The notes: generated by a model not told the origin, from the letters alone. A DNA stretch of 60,924 bases from Elusimicrobiota bacterium (GCA_003153935.1 PMCA01000005.1:1-60924), one strand, 5' to 3'; positions 8,619 to 16,638 are shown, numbered from the stretch's first letter. Program-made: numbers and translations.

Positions 8619-8695
8619 GGCGCCATCGTCTAATTGGTTAGGACGCTGCCCTCTCAAGGCAGAGCTTACGGGTTCGAGTCCCGTTGGCGCCACCA
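8619..8695 (+). tRNA. tRNA-Glu (anticodon CTC), CCA encoded
   Basis: The acceptor stem GGCGCCA pairs with TGGCGCC. The D-arm has CTAATTGGTTAGGAC, the anticodon stem CTGCC/GGCAG encloses loop CTCTCAA (anticodon CTC), and the T-arm has GGGTTCGAGTCCC. The discriminator A (8692) is followed by an encoded CCA (8693-8695), unlike the neighbouring tRNA-Gln. Confidence 0.9.
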
Positions 8696-8717
8696 TTTAA
8701 ATATTTTGAGGTGCAGT

Positions 8718-8816
8718 ATGTTCAAGATAGACAAACTGTGCATAAAGAAACGCCGGTATCATCGGCCGGAACTGAACAGCGTCAATAATTTAATACGCAC
8801 CGTTAACCTGGGATAG
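8718..8816 (+). CDS. Possible 32-aa basic small protein
   Basis: An ATG at 8718 preceded by GAGGTG opens a 32-codon frame rich in Lys/Arg (MFKIDKLCIKKRRYHRPE at the start). It ends in a TAG that lies within the stem of an intrinsic terminator. The spacing between tRNA-Glu, ribosome-binding site, ORF and terminator makes it look like a genuine small gene cotranscribed with the tRNA. No homologous family is recognised, and it could be chance. Confidence 0.4.
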   Translation: MFKIDKLCIKKRRYHRPELNSVNNLIRTVNLG

Positions 8817-8836
8817 ATCGTATCCCGGGTTTTTTA
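8805..8836 (+). terminator. Rho-independent terminator
   Basis: AACCTGGGATA (8805-8815) pairs with TATCCCGGGTT (8821-8831) with a single G-T wobble across a 5-nt loop, followed by a T-run. It closes the tRNA-Glu/small ORF unit. Confidence 0.85.
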
Positions 8837-8868
8837 TTTATAAAGTAAAAATAAGGGGGGAGGCTGAA

Positions 8869-10086
8869 GTGGACATCAATTTAGGAAATTCTTTTAGTCA
8901 GATCGTCAGTGCATTGTCTCAGATCATCGCTTTGGAAAACCATAAGCGCATGTTCCATTCCTGGCGCGTGGCGATTATCTCCACCGAAATGGCTCGCAAG
9001 ATAACTCCGGAAACGGTCAACCAGGTGTTTTATGCCGGTTTGCTGCATGATGTCGGCACGATCAACCTGGAGGAGAACCTCCTGCAGCAATTACCCTGGG
9101 AACGGCAGATAGTTTTGCCGCAGATCAGGGAACATCCGCTCCGGGGTGCCAGGATAGTGGAAGAGATCCCGGGGTTGGACCTGGCCGCCAATATTATCCT
9201 GGACCATCATGAGCGCTGGGACGGCGGCGGCTATCCTCACCAGAAAAGAAACGAAGAGATCAATGAGGGGGCGCAGTGCCTGCGCATCGCCGACGCTTAT
9301 GACCTGTGCCTGGAGCAAAATCCCCAAGCCGATTGCTGGAAGATAATCAAGATAATGAGCGAATATAAAAGCAAGGAGTTCTCACCCTCGGTCTTCGAGG
9401 CGTTCAGCGAAGTGATCGCTCACGATATTTATTGCCAGGATGTGTCCCGGGACGAGTGCCTGCAAGAGGTGGCCGGCGAAATACAGAAGAGCCTGCCGGA
9501 AGTCCAGCTGCAGGCCAAGAGTGACGTGATCGGGGTGACCTTGCGGGTTTTTGCGCGGGTGATCGACGCCAAGCACCAGTACACCAGCGGCCATTCGCAG
9601 CGTGTTTCCCAATATTCGATACTATTGGCGGAAAGCCTGGGGCTGAGCCATGATGAAGTTAGCCAGATAAAGTGGGCCAGTTTGCTGCATGACGCCGGCA
9701 AAGTGGCGATCCCGCAAACCATTTTGAATAAACCCGGGCCGTTGACGCCCGAGGAGTTCGCGCTGGTAAAAACTCACCCGGAGCTGACTGCGGAGATCAT
9801 CAAGTTTATAACTGTGTTCCAGAACCTGTTATTGATCGTCAGGCATCACCATGAACATTTTAACGGCGACGGGTACCCGGGTTCGCTTAAGAATACGAAT
9901 ATACCGCTCCTGGCGCGGGTGATCACGGTCGCCGACGCGTTTGACGCCATGACCAGTCCGCGTCCTTATCAGAGAATGAAGAGCATTAAGGAGGCTTTAG
10001 CGGAACTTGTCGTCCAGAAAGGGCGCCAATTCGACGGGCAGATCATTGACCGGGCCGAGGAAGTGTTCCTGGCCCTGACAGTTTGA
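8869..10086 (+). CDS. Tandem HD-GYP domain protein (putative c-di-GMP phosphodiesterase)
   Basis: Two HD-GYP units lie in one 405-aa soluble protein. The first (about residues 20-150) has LLHDVGT and HHERWDGGGYP. The second (about 215-395) has LLHDAGK and HHHEHFNGDGYP. HD-GYP proteins hydrolyse c-di-GMP using a bi- or trinuclear metal centre. The first unit has Thr where HDxGK is usual, so it may be degenerate or regulatory, while the second looks intact. GTG 8869 follows a strong GGGGGGAGG site. No sensory or membrane domain is present. Confidence 0.88.
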   Translation: MDINLGNSFSQIVSALSQIIALENHKRMFHSWRVAIISTEMARKITPETVNQVFYAGLLHDVGTINLEENLLQQLPWERQIVLPQIREHPLRGARIVEEIPGLDLAANIILDHHERWDGGGYPHQKRNEEINEGAQCLRIADAYDLCLEQNPQADCWKIIKIMSEYKSKEFSPSVFEAFSEVIAHDIYCQDVSRDECLQEVAGEIQKSLPEVQLQAKSDVIGVTLRVFARVIDAKHQYTSGHSQRVSQYSILLAESLGLSHDEVSQIKWASLLHDAGKVAIPQTILNKPGPLTPEEFALVKTHPELTAEIIKFITVFQNLLLIVRHHHEHFNGDGYPGSLKNTNIPLLARVITVADAFDAMTSPRPYQRMKSIKEALAELVVQKGRQFDGQIIDRAEEVFLALTV

Positions 10087-10142
10087 TATTTTTGTCGTCA
10101 GTGGCGATTTTATTGCTCGTCGTAAAAATACGATTATTTTTC

Positions 10143-10172
10143 TTGACAAATTTGAGACGAGTGTAGTATATA
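10143..10172 (+). promoter_or_regulatory. Strong sigma-70-type promoter for the 43-aa protein gene
   Basis: A perfect -35 TTGACA (10143-10148) is followed by TATATA at 10167-10172 (18-bp spacer; GTATAT at 17 bp is an alternative). It lies about 60 bp upstream of the small ORF and downstream of the HD-GYP stop. Confidence 0.7.
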
Positions 10173-10229
10173 GAGATAGAGAGTGAAAGGTCTTTTCTAA
10201 GACCATAAACCGAGGGGGGGTGAAGTTAA

Positions 10230-10361
10230 ATGGCAGAGAAAGTCATGAAATGCGGAGTGAAGAAAGTGGCTGGGTATCTATATTTCATCGATAAGCAGGG
10301 TGATATCTCCAGAGCCAAGATGGCGCGGGGCGGCGAGAAGAAGAAAAAGAAAAAAAGATAA
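10230..10361 (+). CDS. 43-aa small basic protein with poly-lysine tail
   Basis: ATG 10230, preceded by a purine-rich GAGGGGGGG site, opens a 43-aa frame. A compact N-terminal part has the pattern VMKCGVKKVAGYLYFID, then KQGDISRAKMARGG, and the last eight residues are Lys with a final Arg. It has its own promoter (10143-10172) and a strong terminator (10387-10423), so it is monocistronic and probably highly expressed. I think similar small proteins exist in related candidate phyla, but this is from memory only. The basic tail suggests nucleic-acid or ribosome binding (inference). Confidence 0.75.
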   Translation: MAEKVMKCGVKKVAGYLYFIDKQGDISRAKMARGGEKKKKKKR

Positions 10362-10386
10362 ATAGGTCTTAACGACAACAGTTACC

Positions 10387-10423
10387 GAGCTCCCATTAGG
10401 TCAAAAGATGGGAGCTCCTTTTT
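10387..10423 (+). terminator. Rho-independent terminator
   Basis: A perfect 10-bp stem GAGCTCCCAT (10387-10396) / ATGGGAGCTC (10408-10417) with an 11-nt loop is followed by CTTTTT. It ends the 43-aa protein transcript. Confidence 0.92.
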
Positions 10424-10458
10424 AGGGGCGCGTTACGGCGCTTGTTTTTTTACCATAA

Positions 10459-10489
10459 TTGTTAACCAATATAGTAATGTAGTTAACAT
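10459..10489 (+). promoter_or_regulatory. BirA-like biotin operator upstream of bioY
   Basis: TTGTTAACC (10459-10467) and AGTTAACAT (10481-10489) form an inverted pair close to the BirA half-sites TTGTwAACC/GGTTwACAA. The 13-bp spacer is slightly shorter than the usual 14-16. A -10-like TATAGT (10470-10475) lies between the half-sites, as expected for promoter occlusion. Its position directly before bioY supports biotin repression. Confidence 0.6.
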
Positions 10490-10513
10490 AGGCCGGCGGA
10501 AAGCAGGGTAGAG

Positions 10514-11038
10514 ATGAAGCTCAGTACCAGGGATATGGTCAGGATAAGCTTATTTGCCAGCTTGACAGTAATAGGCGGATATATAACTGTCCCCCTGCCT
10601 TTGGGCCTGGTGCCCCTTAGCCTGCAAACATTTTTTACCTATTTGTCCGGGGTATTCCTGGGTCCCTGGCTAGGAGCGGCCAGCCAGCTGATCTACCTGC
10701 TATTAGGCTGCCTGAACCTGCCCGTTTTCGCGGGCGGGGCGGCCGGCTGGGCAGTGTTGCTGGGGCCCACCGGCGGCTACCTTTGGGCTTTTGTCCCGGC
10801 CAGTCTGGTCATCGGCTTGATGACGCGCGGCCGGAAGCAGGCCTGGTGGCTGGTACTAAGCCTCCTGGCGGGCACCGTAATAATATACGGCCTGGGACTG
10901 TTGCAATTCACCGCTGTGACCGGTATCTCCTGGACCCGCGCCCTGTGGGTGGGTGCGGCTATCTTCCTGCCAGGGGATATTATCAAGATAATCACCGTGG
11001 TCCTGCTCACCCGTAAAATCCCCTCATTTTTACAATAG
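10514..11038 (+). CDS. bioY: Biotin transporter BioY
   Basis: BioY is the membrane S-component that imports biotin, alone or with an ECF energising module. The 174-aa protein has about six membrane segments. It shows the family features VPLPLGLVPLSLQTF, FAGGAAGW and LLGPTGGYLWAFVPA in the first two thirds. No ecfA/ecfT genes are adjacent, so it is either solitary or uses a shared module elsewhere. A BirA-like operator lies about 25 bp upstream. Confidence 0.93.
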   Translation: MKLSTRDMVRISLFASLTVIGGYITVPLPLGLVPLSLQTFFTYLSGVFLGPWLGAASQLIYLLLGCLNLPVFAGGAAGWAVLLGPTGGYLWAFVPASLVIGLMTRGRKQAWWLVLSLLAGTVIIYGLGLLQFTAVTGISWTRALWVGAAIFLPGDIIKIITVVLLTRKIPSFLQ

Positions 11039-11067
11039 AATCTCTTTATTTTACCCCTATTTTTCCC

Positions 11068-11096
11068 TTGAAATAAATAAGTGAATGTGTTATCAT
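11068..11096 (+). promoter_or_regulatory. Candidate promoter for tpiA-rpiB-deoC
   Basis: TTGAAA (11068-11073) and TATCAT (11091-11096) are separated by exactly 17 bp in an AT-rich gap of 121 bp between bioY and tpiA. The leader to the TTG start is about 55 nt. Confidence 0.6.
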
Positions 11097-11159
11097 AAAA
11101 AAGATAATTTATGGCGGTTTTATTTGCCCTGATTAATATCCGAAACGGAGGTATTTTAT

Positions 11160-11909
11160 TTGCGGAAACCCATATTAGCCGGCAATTGGAAAATGTTCAA
11201 GAATACTCAGGAAACCAGGGAGCTGGCAGCGGGGCTTAAGAGCAAAGTAGCCCAGGCTGGCGACCGGGAAGTCGTGATCTGTCCGCCTTTCACCAGCCTG
11301 GCGGCGGCGGCCGCGGCGATCCAGGGATCCTCAATAAAATTAGGCGCGCAAAATATGTACTGGGAAGACAAAGGTGCTTTTACGGGTGAGATCTCCCCAG
11401 GGATGTTAAAAGAGATAGGCTGCAGCTACGTGATCGTCGGTCATTCGGAAAGAAGGCAATATTTCGGCGAGACGGATGAAACGGTGAACCGGAAAATGAA
11501 AAAAGCTTTTTCTTCAGGGTTATTACCCATAGTGTGCATCGGCGAGACCCTGGCCGAAAGGGAAGGCAACGCTACCTTTAAGGTACTGGAGCGGCAATTG
11601 CGTGAAGGCATCAAAGACCTGGCGGCAGCCGAAGCCAAACAGTTAGTGATCGCGTATGAACCGGTCTGGGCCATCGGCACGGGTAAAACGGCTACACCGC
11701 AACAGGCCGAAGAAGCGCATGCTTTTATCCGCAAAACTATCGCCGGGATGTATGGCGAGCAGATGGCCGGGGAGATACGGATACTTTACGGCGGCAGCGT
11801 TAAACCTGATAATATTAAAGAGTTAATGGGGCAGGCCGATATTGACGGAGCTTTAGTGGGAGGCGCCAGCCTGGAAGCGGATTCATTCAGCAAAATAGTG
11901 AACTATTAG
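11160..11909 (+). CDS. tpiA: Triosephosphate isomerase
   Basis: TpiA interconverts dihydroxyacetone phosphate and glyceraldehyde 3-phosphate. Catalytic elements are all present: Lys11 in GNWKMFK, the HSERR histidine, the glutamate in YEPVWAIGTG, and the phosphate-binding YGGSV and GGASL loops. The length of 249 aa is standard. It starts with TTG 11160 after a GGAGG site and heads a tpiA-rpiB-deoC run rather than the common gap-pgk-tpiA cluster, which fits a role in pentose and deoxyribose breakdown here. Confidence 0.96.
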   Translation: MRKPILAGNWKMFKNTQETRELAAGLKSKVAQAGDREVVICPPFTSLAAAAAAIQGSSIKLGAQNMYWEDKGAFTGEISPGMLKEIGCSYVIVGHSERRQYFGETDETVNRKMKKAFSSGLLPIVCIGETLAEREGNATFKVLERQLREGIKDLAAAEAKQLVIAYEPVWAIGTGKTATPQQAEEAHAFIRKTIAGMYGEQMAGEIRILYGGSVKPDNIKELMGQADIDGALVGGASLEADSFSKIVNY

Positions 11910-11925
11910 ATATCTGAGGACCTTT

Positions 11926-12375
11926 ATGCGCATAGCTTTAGGCAGTGATCACGGTGGGTTTGCCTTAAAAGAAAAAGTAAAAGCATTTCTACTGGGATTG
12001 GGTCATGAAGTAGTTGATGCCGGTACTGATAGTCAGGAAAGCGTTGATTATCCTGACATCGCTCTTATAGTGGCCGAAGCGGTGGCTAAGGGCCGGTCCG
12101 ACCGTGGCATTCTCCTGTGCAAGACCGGGATAGGGGTCTCCATAGCTGCCAATAAGGTTCCCGGGGTCCGGGCCGCTTTATGTGCCAATGCCGAGTGCGC
12201 CAAGTTGGCTAGTGAACATAATCAAGCTAATGTGCTTTGTTTGAGCGGCCTGACCGGTGAAAAAGATGTGCAGGAGATCATTAAAACCTGGCTGGAGACG
12301 CCCTTCGGCGGGGACCGGCACGCGCGTCGCATTGCTAAGATAAGCGAGATCGAAAAAAAATATATGAAAGAATAA
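11926..12375 (+). CDS. rpiB: Ribose 5-phosphate isomerase B
   Basis: RpiB (RpiB/LacAB family, 149 aa) interconverts ribose 5-phosphate and ribulose 5-phosphate. The N-terminal GSDHGGFALKE motif, the GILLCKTGIG anion-binding loop and the EHNQANVLCL segment are all visible. It lies 16 bp after tpiA and 1 bp before deoC. Ribose 5-phosphate produced by phosphopentomutase (deoB, 26362) would be its substrate in nucleoside breakdown. Confidence 0.95.
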   Translation: MRIALGSDHGGFALKEKVKAFLLGLGHEVVDAGTDSQESVDYPDIALIVAEAVAKGRSDRGILLCKTGIGVSIAANKVPGVRAALCANAECAKLASEHNQANVLCLSGLTGEKDVQEIIKTWLETPFGGDRHARRIAKISEIEKKYMKE

Positions 12376-12376
12376 A

Positions 12377-13060
12377 ATGCCGATCGTAACGGACTTCGAC
12401 CAGAAACTTGCGCAGATCATAGATTTTGCCATCCTGCACCCGGCGGTGAGTAATGAAGACATAACCAGGGCTTGCCGGGCAGCGCAAAAATATCATTTTG
12501 CCGCGGTTTGCATTAATCCCGTTAATGTGCCTTTAACGGTGAAACTACTCAAGGGCAGCGGGGTCCGGGTCTGCACGGTGATCAGCTTCCCGCTGGGAGC
12601 CGACACCTCTACCGTAAAAGCCATTGAAGCCCGCAACGCCATAGTCAGCGGCGCCGACGAAATTGACATGATGATCAATGTCGGCGCTCTTAAGTCGGGC
12701 GAACCGGAACTAGTGGAAGAGGAGATCGCCATGGTCCGGTCCGTGACCAACGGGCATACCCTGAAGATCATCCTCGAAACCTGCCTGCTGACCAAGGAAG
12801 AAAAGATCAAAGTCTGCGAAATAGCGCAAAGTGCCGGTGCTAATTTCATCAAGACCTCCACCGGTTTCAATAAAAGCGGAGCTACTGTGGAAGATATAAA
12901 GCTGATACGCCAGGTAGTCGGGATCGAAATGGGCGTAAAAGCCAGCGGCGGTATCGATACGGCGGAAAAAGCGTACGTATTGATAGAAGCCGGCGCCACC
13001 CGGATCGGTACCAGCCGGGCCATTGAGATAATTTCGGTTGAAAAAAGGAAAGGGGTCTAA
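12377..13060 (+). CDS. deoC: Deoxyribose-phosphate aldolase
   Basis: DeoC cleaves 2-deoxyribose 5-phosphate to glyceraldehyde 3-phosphate and acetaldehyde. The Schiff-base lysine is Lys159 in FIKTSTGF, and the second lysine lies in MGVKASGGI. The protein has the usual 227-aa length. It follows rpiB by one base and shares a transcript with tpiA, which takes its triose phosphate product. Confidence 0.95.
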   Translation: MPIVTDFDQKLAQIIDFAILHPAVSNEDITRACRAAQKYHFAAVCINPVNVPLTVKLLKGSGVRVCTVISFPLGADTSTVKAIEARNAIVSGADEIDMMINVGALKSGEPELVEEEIAMVRSVTNGHTLKIILETCLLTKEEKIKVCEIAQSAGANFIKTSTGFNKSGATVEDIKLIRQVVGIEMGVKASGGIDTAEKAYVLIEAGATRIGTSRAIEIISVEKRKGV

Positions 13061-13061
13061 G

Positions 13062-14168
13062 ATGAACGTTAATGATCTCCTCGAGCTGATGGTCAAGCGC
13101 AGCATCTCCGATATTCACTTCAAGGCGGGCAGTCCCCCGTTACTGCGCTTGAACGGCAAGTTGATGGTCGCCGAATCCAGCCCCCTGACCAGCGAACAGG
13201 CCGAACAACTTGCTTATAGCCTGATGAATGAGAAACAACAGAAGAAATTCGAAAAAGATGACGAACTGGATATCTCCTATGAAGTGGAGAAAGTTTCCCG
13301 CTTCCGCGTTAATATCTACCGCCAGAAAGGCACTATCGCCCTCAGCCTGAGAGTGATTCCGCCCTTCCCTAAAACTTTTGAAGAACTGAACCTGCCGACC
13401 GAAACCATGAGAAAACTGGCCAGTAACAACCGCGGCCTGATCCTGATCGCCGGTATCACCGGCTCCGGCAAAACCACTACCCTAAACACCATGATCGACT
13501 ACATTAACTCCACTCGCAAATTCAACATTATCACCATCGAGGACCCTGTGGAGTTTTACCATAACGATAAAATGAGCACGGTCAGCCAGCGCGAGGTCGG
13601 CAACGATACCAAGTCCTTCGCTCAGGCGCTGAAGCACGTGCTGCGCCAGGATCCCGATACTATCGTGATCGGAGAGATCAGGGATTTTGAAACGGTCAAC
13701 GCCGCTATCCTGGGCGGCGAGACCGGCCACCTGGTCATCTCCACGATCCATACCACGGACGCGGTGCACACCATTAACCGCATAGTCGACATGTATTCTC
13801 CGCACCAGCAGGCCCAGATCAGGATGACCCTGAGTCAGATCCTCAGGGGTATAATCGCGCTGCGTTTAATACCCAGGGTGGACCAGGAAGGGCGTATCCC
13901 GGCGGTAGAGATCCTGACCGTCACGCCATTCGTGCGCAAACTGATCGCCGAGGGTAAAGACGTGGGTATCTATACGGCCATGCAGCAGGGCAATTACTAC
14001 GGCATGCAGACCTTCGATGTTTCCTTACTGAACTTGTATAAAGATGGCAAGATCAGCCTGGAAGAAGCCTTGGACAATGCCACTAATCCGGATGAATTGA
14101 TGCTCAGCGTCAGGGGCATCTATACCGGTATCGAAGACAGTGACAATGCTGGAAAGAAGGATAAATAG
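13062..14168 (+). CDS. pilT: PilT/PilU-type secretion ATPase (twitching motility)
   Basis: PilT is a hexameric ATPase that retracts type IV pili. The Walker A motif is GITGSGKT (residues 131-138). The Asp box (ITIEDPVEFYH), Walker B (IVIGEIRD) and His box (VISTIHTTDA) follow in family order, and a PilT-like EILTVTPFVRKLI segment lies in the C-terminal part. ATG 13062 after AAAGGGG is preferred; an in-frame TTG 24 bp upstream lies in deoC. No pilin or PilB gene is nearby. An uncharacterised protein follows with a 1-bp overlap. Confidence 0.93.
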   Translation: MNVNDLLELMVKRSISDIHFKAGSPPLLRLNGKLMVAESSPLTSEQAEQLAYSLMNEKQQKKFEKDDELDISYEVEKVSRFRVNIYRQKGTIALSLRVIPPFPKTFEELNLPTETMRKLASNNRGLILIAGITGSGKTTTLNTMIDYINSTRKFNIITIEDPVEFYHNDKMSTVSQREVGNDTKSFAQALKHVLRQDPDTIVIGEIRDFETVNAAILGGETGHLVISTIHTTDAVHTINRIVDMYSPHQQAQIRMTLSQILRGIIALRLIPRVDQEGRIPAVEILTVTPFVRKLIAEGKDVGIYTAMQQGNYYGMQTFDVSLLNLYKDGKISLEEALDNATNPDELMLSVRGIYTGIEDSDNAGKKDK

Positions 14169-15115
14169 TGATCAGCAATTGGAAGATAGAGGCCTATTTT
14201 GATGAAAAACACCAGGACCGTTATCTGGTCTCGGTCAAGGGCGATAAAGAAGACGTCTATCGCGTGGTGATAAAATTCGATGAATTCTGCCAGTCGCCGT
14301 TTCCCTTAAAAGGCCAGCAGGTTGACTTCAACTGGGGATTCTTTATGAATACATCCCTCAAGGAAGAACGGCAGGCGCTGGAGAAATACCTTAAAAGATT
14401 AGCGGCAGCCGTGCCGGTGCCCCCCGAGAGCGCTCCGGAGAAGAATGAGACGGAAGAACACACGGCGGCCGATACCGCCCAGATAGGGCACCTGGCCAAG
14501 GAGATCGGCGGGGTCATTAAAGAACTCACCGTGCATGGCATAAGCCAGGAAGAAGCCAAACAGGCCATCAAGCACAAAGACGTGGTCCTGCCGACCGAGA
14601 TCAAGGTCCCGGGCGCCAGCAAAGCCGAAGAGCAAGCGACGGTCAGGATCAAACCCATGTATTTGCAGGAAGAAAAAGAATTACCGGAAGAGCCTTTGAT
14701 GCCTGAGGAGAACCTGGTGCGGATGGGCTTCCTTTATCCGGATAGGGAAAAAGAAAAGGTGGATATTTTCATTACCGGATTGGACGACGTCCTGCAGGCC
14801 GTAAAGCATCATTCCTTCACCCTGGAAAAAGTATATGAGGGCAGCTTCTTGCCGGATGAAAAACTTAGTCTCAAAGATTTGTTGGATATATATAACCGGA
14901 ATAAACTGGAAGTTTTATTGATCTTCCTGCCGAATTTCCGGATCCTGCCTGAAGCCAAGAATCTGGGTGAAGCCCTGAAGAGACTGCCGAAAAAAAGAAA
15001 AGTGCTGATCAAAGCCATTCAGCTGAAAAAGATCGCTTCCCGGGCCACCTTTGTGGACTTGGTAGTGGATATAGCCTTATTTAAGGGCCGGGGAATTGGG
15101 GATTTCCAGAATTGA
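14168..15115 (+). CDS. Unrecognised protein: N-terminal DFNW domain plus C-terminal domain, PilT-linked
   Basis: I do not recognise this 315-aa soluble protein. Residues 1-80 form a domain with the pattern W-x-I, DR, G-x-x-ED and DFNW-x-F (residues 53-58). A variable Ala/Glu-rich middle (about 85-180) follows, then a C-terminal domain from about 183 beginning GFLYP and ending VVDIALFKGRG. The protein encoded at 19423-21252 has a matching N-terminal and a matching C-terminal domain around a DnaA-type ATPase. It overlaps the pilT stop by one base and the gcvT start by 4 bp. Start is GTG 14168. Confidence 0.8.
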   Translation: MISNWKIEAYFDEKHQDRYLVSVKGDKEDVYRVVIKFDEFCQSPFPLKGQQVDFNWGFFMNTSLKEERQALEKYLKRLAAAVPVPPESAPEKNETEEHTAADTAQIGHLAKEIGGVIKELTVHGISQEEAKQAIKHKDVVLPTEIKVPGASKAEEQATVRIKPMYLQEEKELPEEPLMPEENLVRMGFLYPDREKEKVDIFITGLDDVLQAVKHHSFTLEKVYEGSFLPDEKLSLKDLLDIYNRNKLEVLLIFLPNFRILPEAKNLGEALKRLPKKRKVLIKAIQLKKIASRATFVDLVVDIALFKGRGIGDFQN

Positions 15116-16212
15116 AACAGACCATACTTTATTCTTGGCATGAAAACCATGGTGCCAGATTGATCGAGTTCGGCGGCTGGTTAATGCCGGTGCAATACAC
15201 CGGGATCATCGAAGAATATTGGACGGTGCGCAAAGCCAGCGGCTTGTTCGATATCTGCCATATGGGCGAAATAACCGTAGTTGGAAACAGGGCCGAGGAA
15301 TATCTCCAAAGCGTTATGGCCAATGACGTCAGCGGCTTAGGGATCGGTCATTGTTTATACTCGCCTTTATGTTATCCTGACGGCGGGATCGTGGACGACC
15401 TGATCATCTATAAACAGGCCGCCGACCGGTTCCTGCTGGTGGTGAACGCGTCCAATATCGATAAGGATTTACAGTGGCTGGCGACATACCAGGAAAATTT
15501 TAAGGTCCAGGTAAAAAATATATCCGCCGGTACGGCTTTTGTTTCTCTGCAGGGACCGGAATCAAGGAAGTTGCTGCAGAAAAACGCCGATATTGACCTG
15601 GACCTGCTGGACTATTTTAGTTTTCAGCCAGCGCGGTTAAGGAGTATACCGGTAATAATTTCCCGCACCGGTTATACCGGTGAACTGGGCTATGAGATAT
15701 TTCACTTTAGCAGTAACGGTGACCAGTCCCAAGCTTTAAAATTATGGCAAGACCTGATCGACCTGGGGGCAGCGCCCTGCGGCTTGGGAGCCAGGGACTT
15801 ATTGCGCCTGGAAATGAAATACCCGTTATACGGCAATGATATAGACCAAAGCACCAATCCCCTGGAGGCCGGGCTGGGGTGGGCAGTGGATCTGGATAAA
15901 AAGGATTTTATCGGCAAGAAAGCCCTGGAGCAGGTTAAGACGCAGGGATTGAAACGCAAACTGGTGGGATTGACCCTGACCGGCCGGCAGGTACCCAGAC
16001 ATAACTTTTTGATCTTTAACCAGGTTGGTCGGGAGATCGGCAAGGTCACCAGCGGTAGTTTTTCCCCCGCCTTGAATGCGGGCATCGCCCTAGGTTATGT
16101 TGACGTAGCGGAAGCGGCGATAGGAAACGGGGTGCTGGTGGAGATCCGGGGGAATAAGCATCCCGGGCAAATCGTCAAAACACCCTTCGTACCCAGTCAC
16201 GTGAAAGATTAG
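15112..16212 (+). CDS. gcvT: Glycine cleavage system T protein (aminomethyltransferase)
   Basis: GcvT transfers the methylene group from aminomethyl-lipoyl GcvH to tetrahydrofolate, releasing ammonia. The 366-aa protein shows the family features FGGWLMPVQY, DICHMGEI, YSPLCYPDGGIVDDL and SRTGYTGELGYEI, followed by a C-terminal beta-barrel domain. The start is TTG 15112, overlapping the upstream stop by 4 bp. No glycine riboswitch is visible, as the gene is tightly coupled to the preceding one. Confidence 0.95.
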   Translation: MKQTILYSWHENHGARLIEFGGWLMPVQYTGIIEEYWTVRKASGLFDICHMGEITVVGNRAEEYLQSVMANDVSGLGIGHCLYSPLCYPDGGIVDDLIIYKQAADRFLLVVNASNIDKDLQWLATYQENFKVQVKNISAGTAFVSLQGPESRKLLQKNADIDLDLLDYFSFQPARLRSIPVIISRTGYTGELGYEIFHFSSNGDQSQALKLWQDLIDLGAAPCGLGARDLLRLEMKYPLYGNDIDQSTNPLEAGLGWAVDLDKKDFIGKKALEQVKTQGLKRKLVGLTLTGRQVPRHNFLIFNQVGREIGKVTSGSFSPALNAGIALGYVDVAEAAIGNGVLVEIRGNKHPGQIVKTPFVPSHVKD

Positions 16213-16252
16213 AGTGTTCATAGTTGATTGAAAAAGAAATCAGGAGGTAGTA

Positions 16253-16636
16253 ATGGTTCCAGCGGAACTGAAATACAGCGAGTCACATGAGTGGGTCAAG
16301 CAGGAAGGCAATACCGTTATCATCGGCATTACCGATTATGCTCAGGAAGAATTGGGAGATATCGTTTTTGTGGAAGTGCCGAAGCCGGGACGCGAGTTGA
16401 AACAAAAAGAATCTTTCGGCGTAGCGGAAAGCGTTAAGGCGGTCAGCGATCTATTCAGCCCGGTCAGCGGCAAGGTGGTAGCGGTGAACGAAGAATTGTC
16501 AAAAACCCCGGAGCTGGTGAATAAGGAGCCTTACACCGGAGGTTGGATCATAAAAGTAGAGTTATCCCAGGCCGGGGAATTATCCGGATTAATGAGCGCG
16601 GAACAATATGAGAAGCTGATCAAGGAAGGGCACTAA
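16253..16636 (+). CDS. gcvH: Glycine cleavage system H protein
   Basis: GcvH is the lipoylated shuttle between the P, T and L proteins. The lipoylation lysine is Lys62 in the ESVKAVSD motif, flanked by GDIVFVEVP and LFSPVSGKV. The length (127 aa) is standard. It has the strongest ribosome-binding site of the cluster (AGGAGGT before ATG 16253), which suits its role as the stoichiometrically abundant carrier. It is also the expected substrate of the octanoyltransferase at 21266. Confidence 0.97.
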   Translation: MVPAELKYSESHEWVKQEGNTVIIGITDYAQEELGDIVFVEVPKPGRELKQKESFGVAESVKAVSDLFSPVSGKVVAVNEELSKTPELVNKEPYTGGWIIKVELSQAGELSGLMSAEQYEKLIKEGH

Positions 16637-16638
16637 TT

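Noticed and set aside
15061-16252. A glycine riboswitch controlling gcvT or gcvH
   Set aside because: gcvT starts inside the preceding gene and the gcvT-gcvH gap is only 40 bp, too short for the aptamer.
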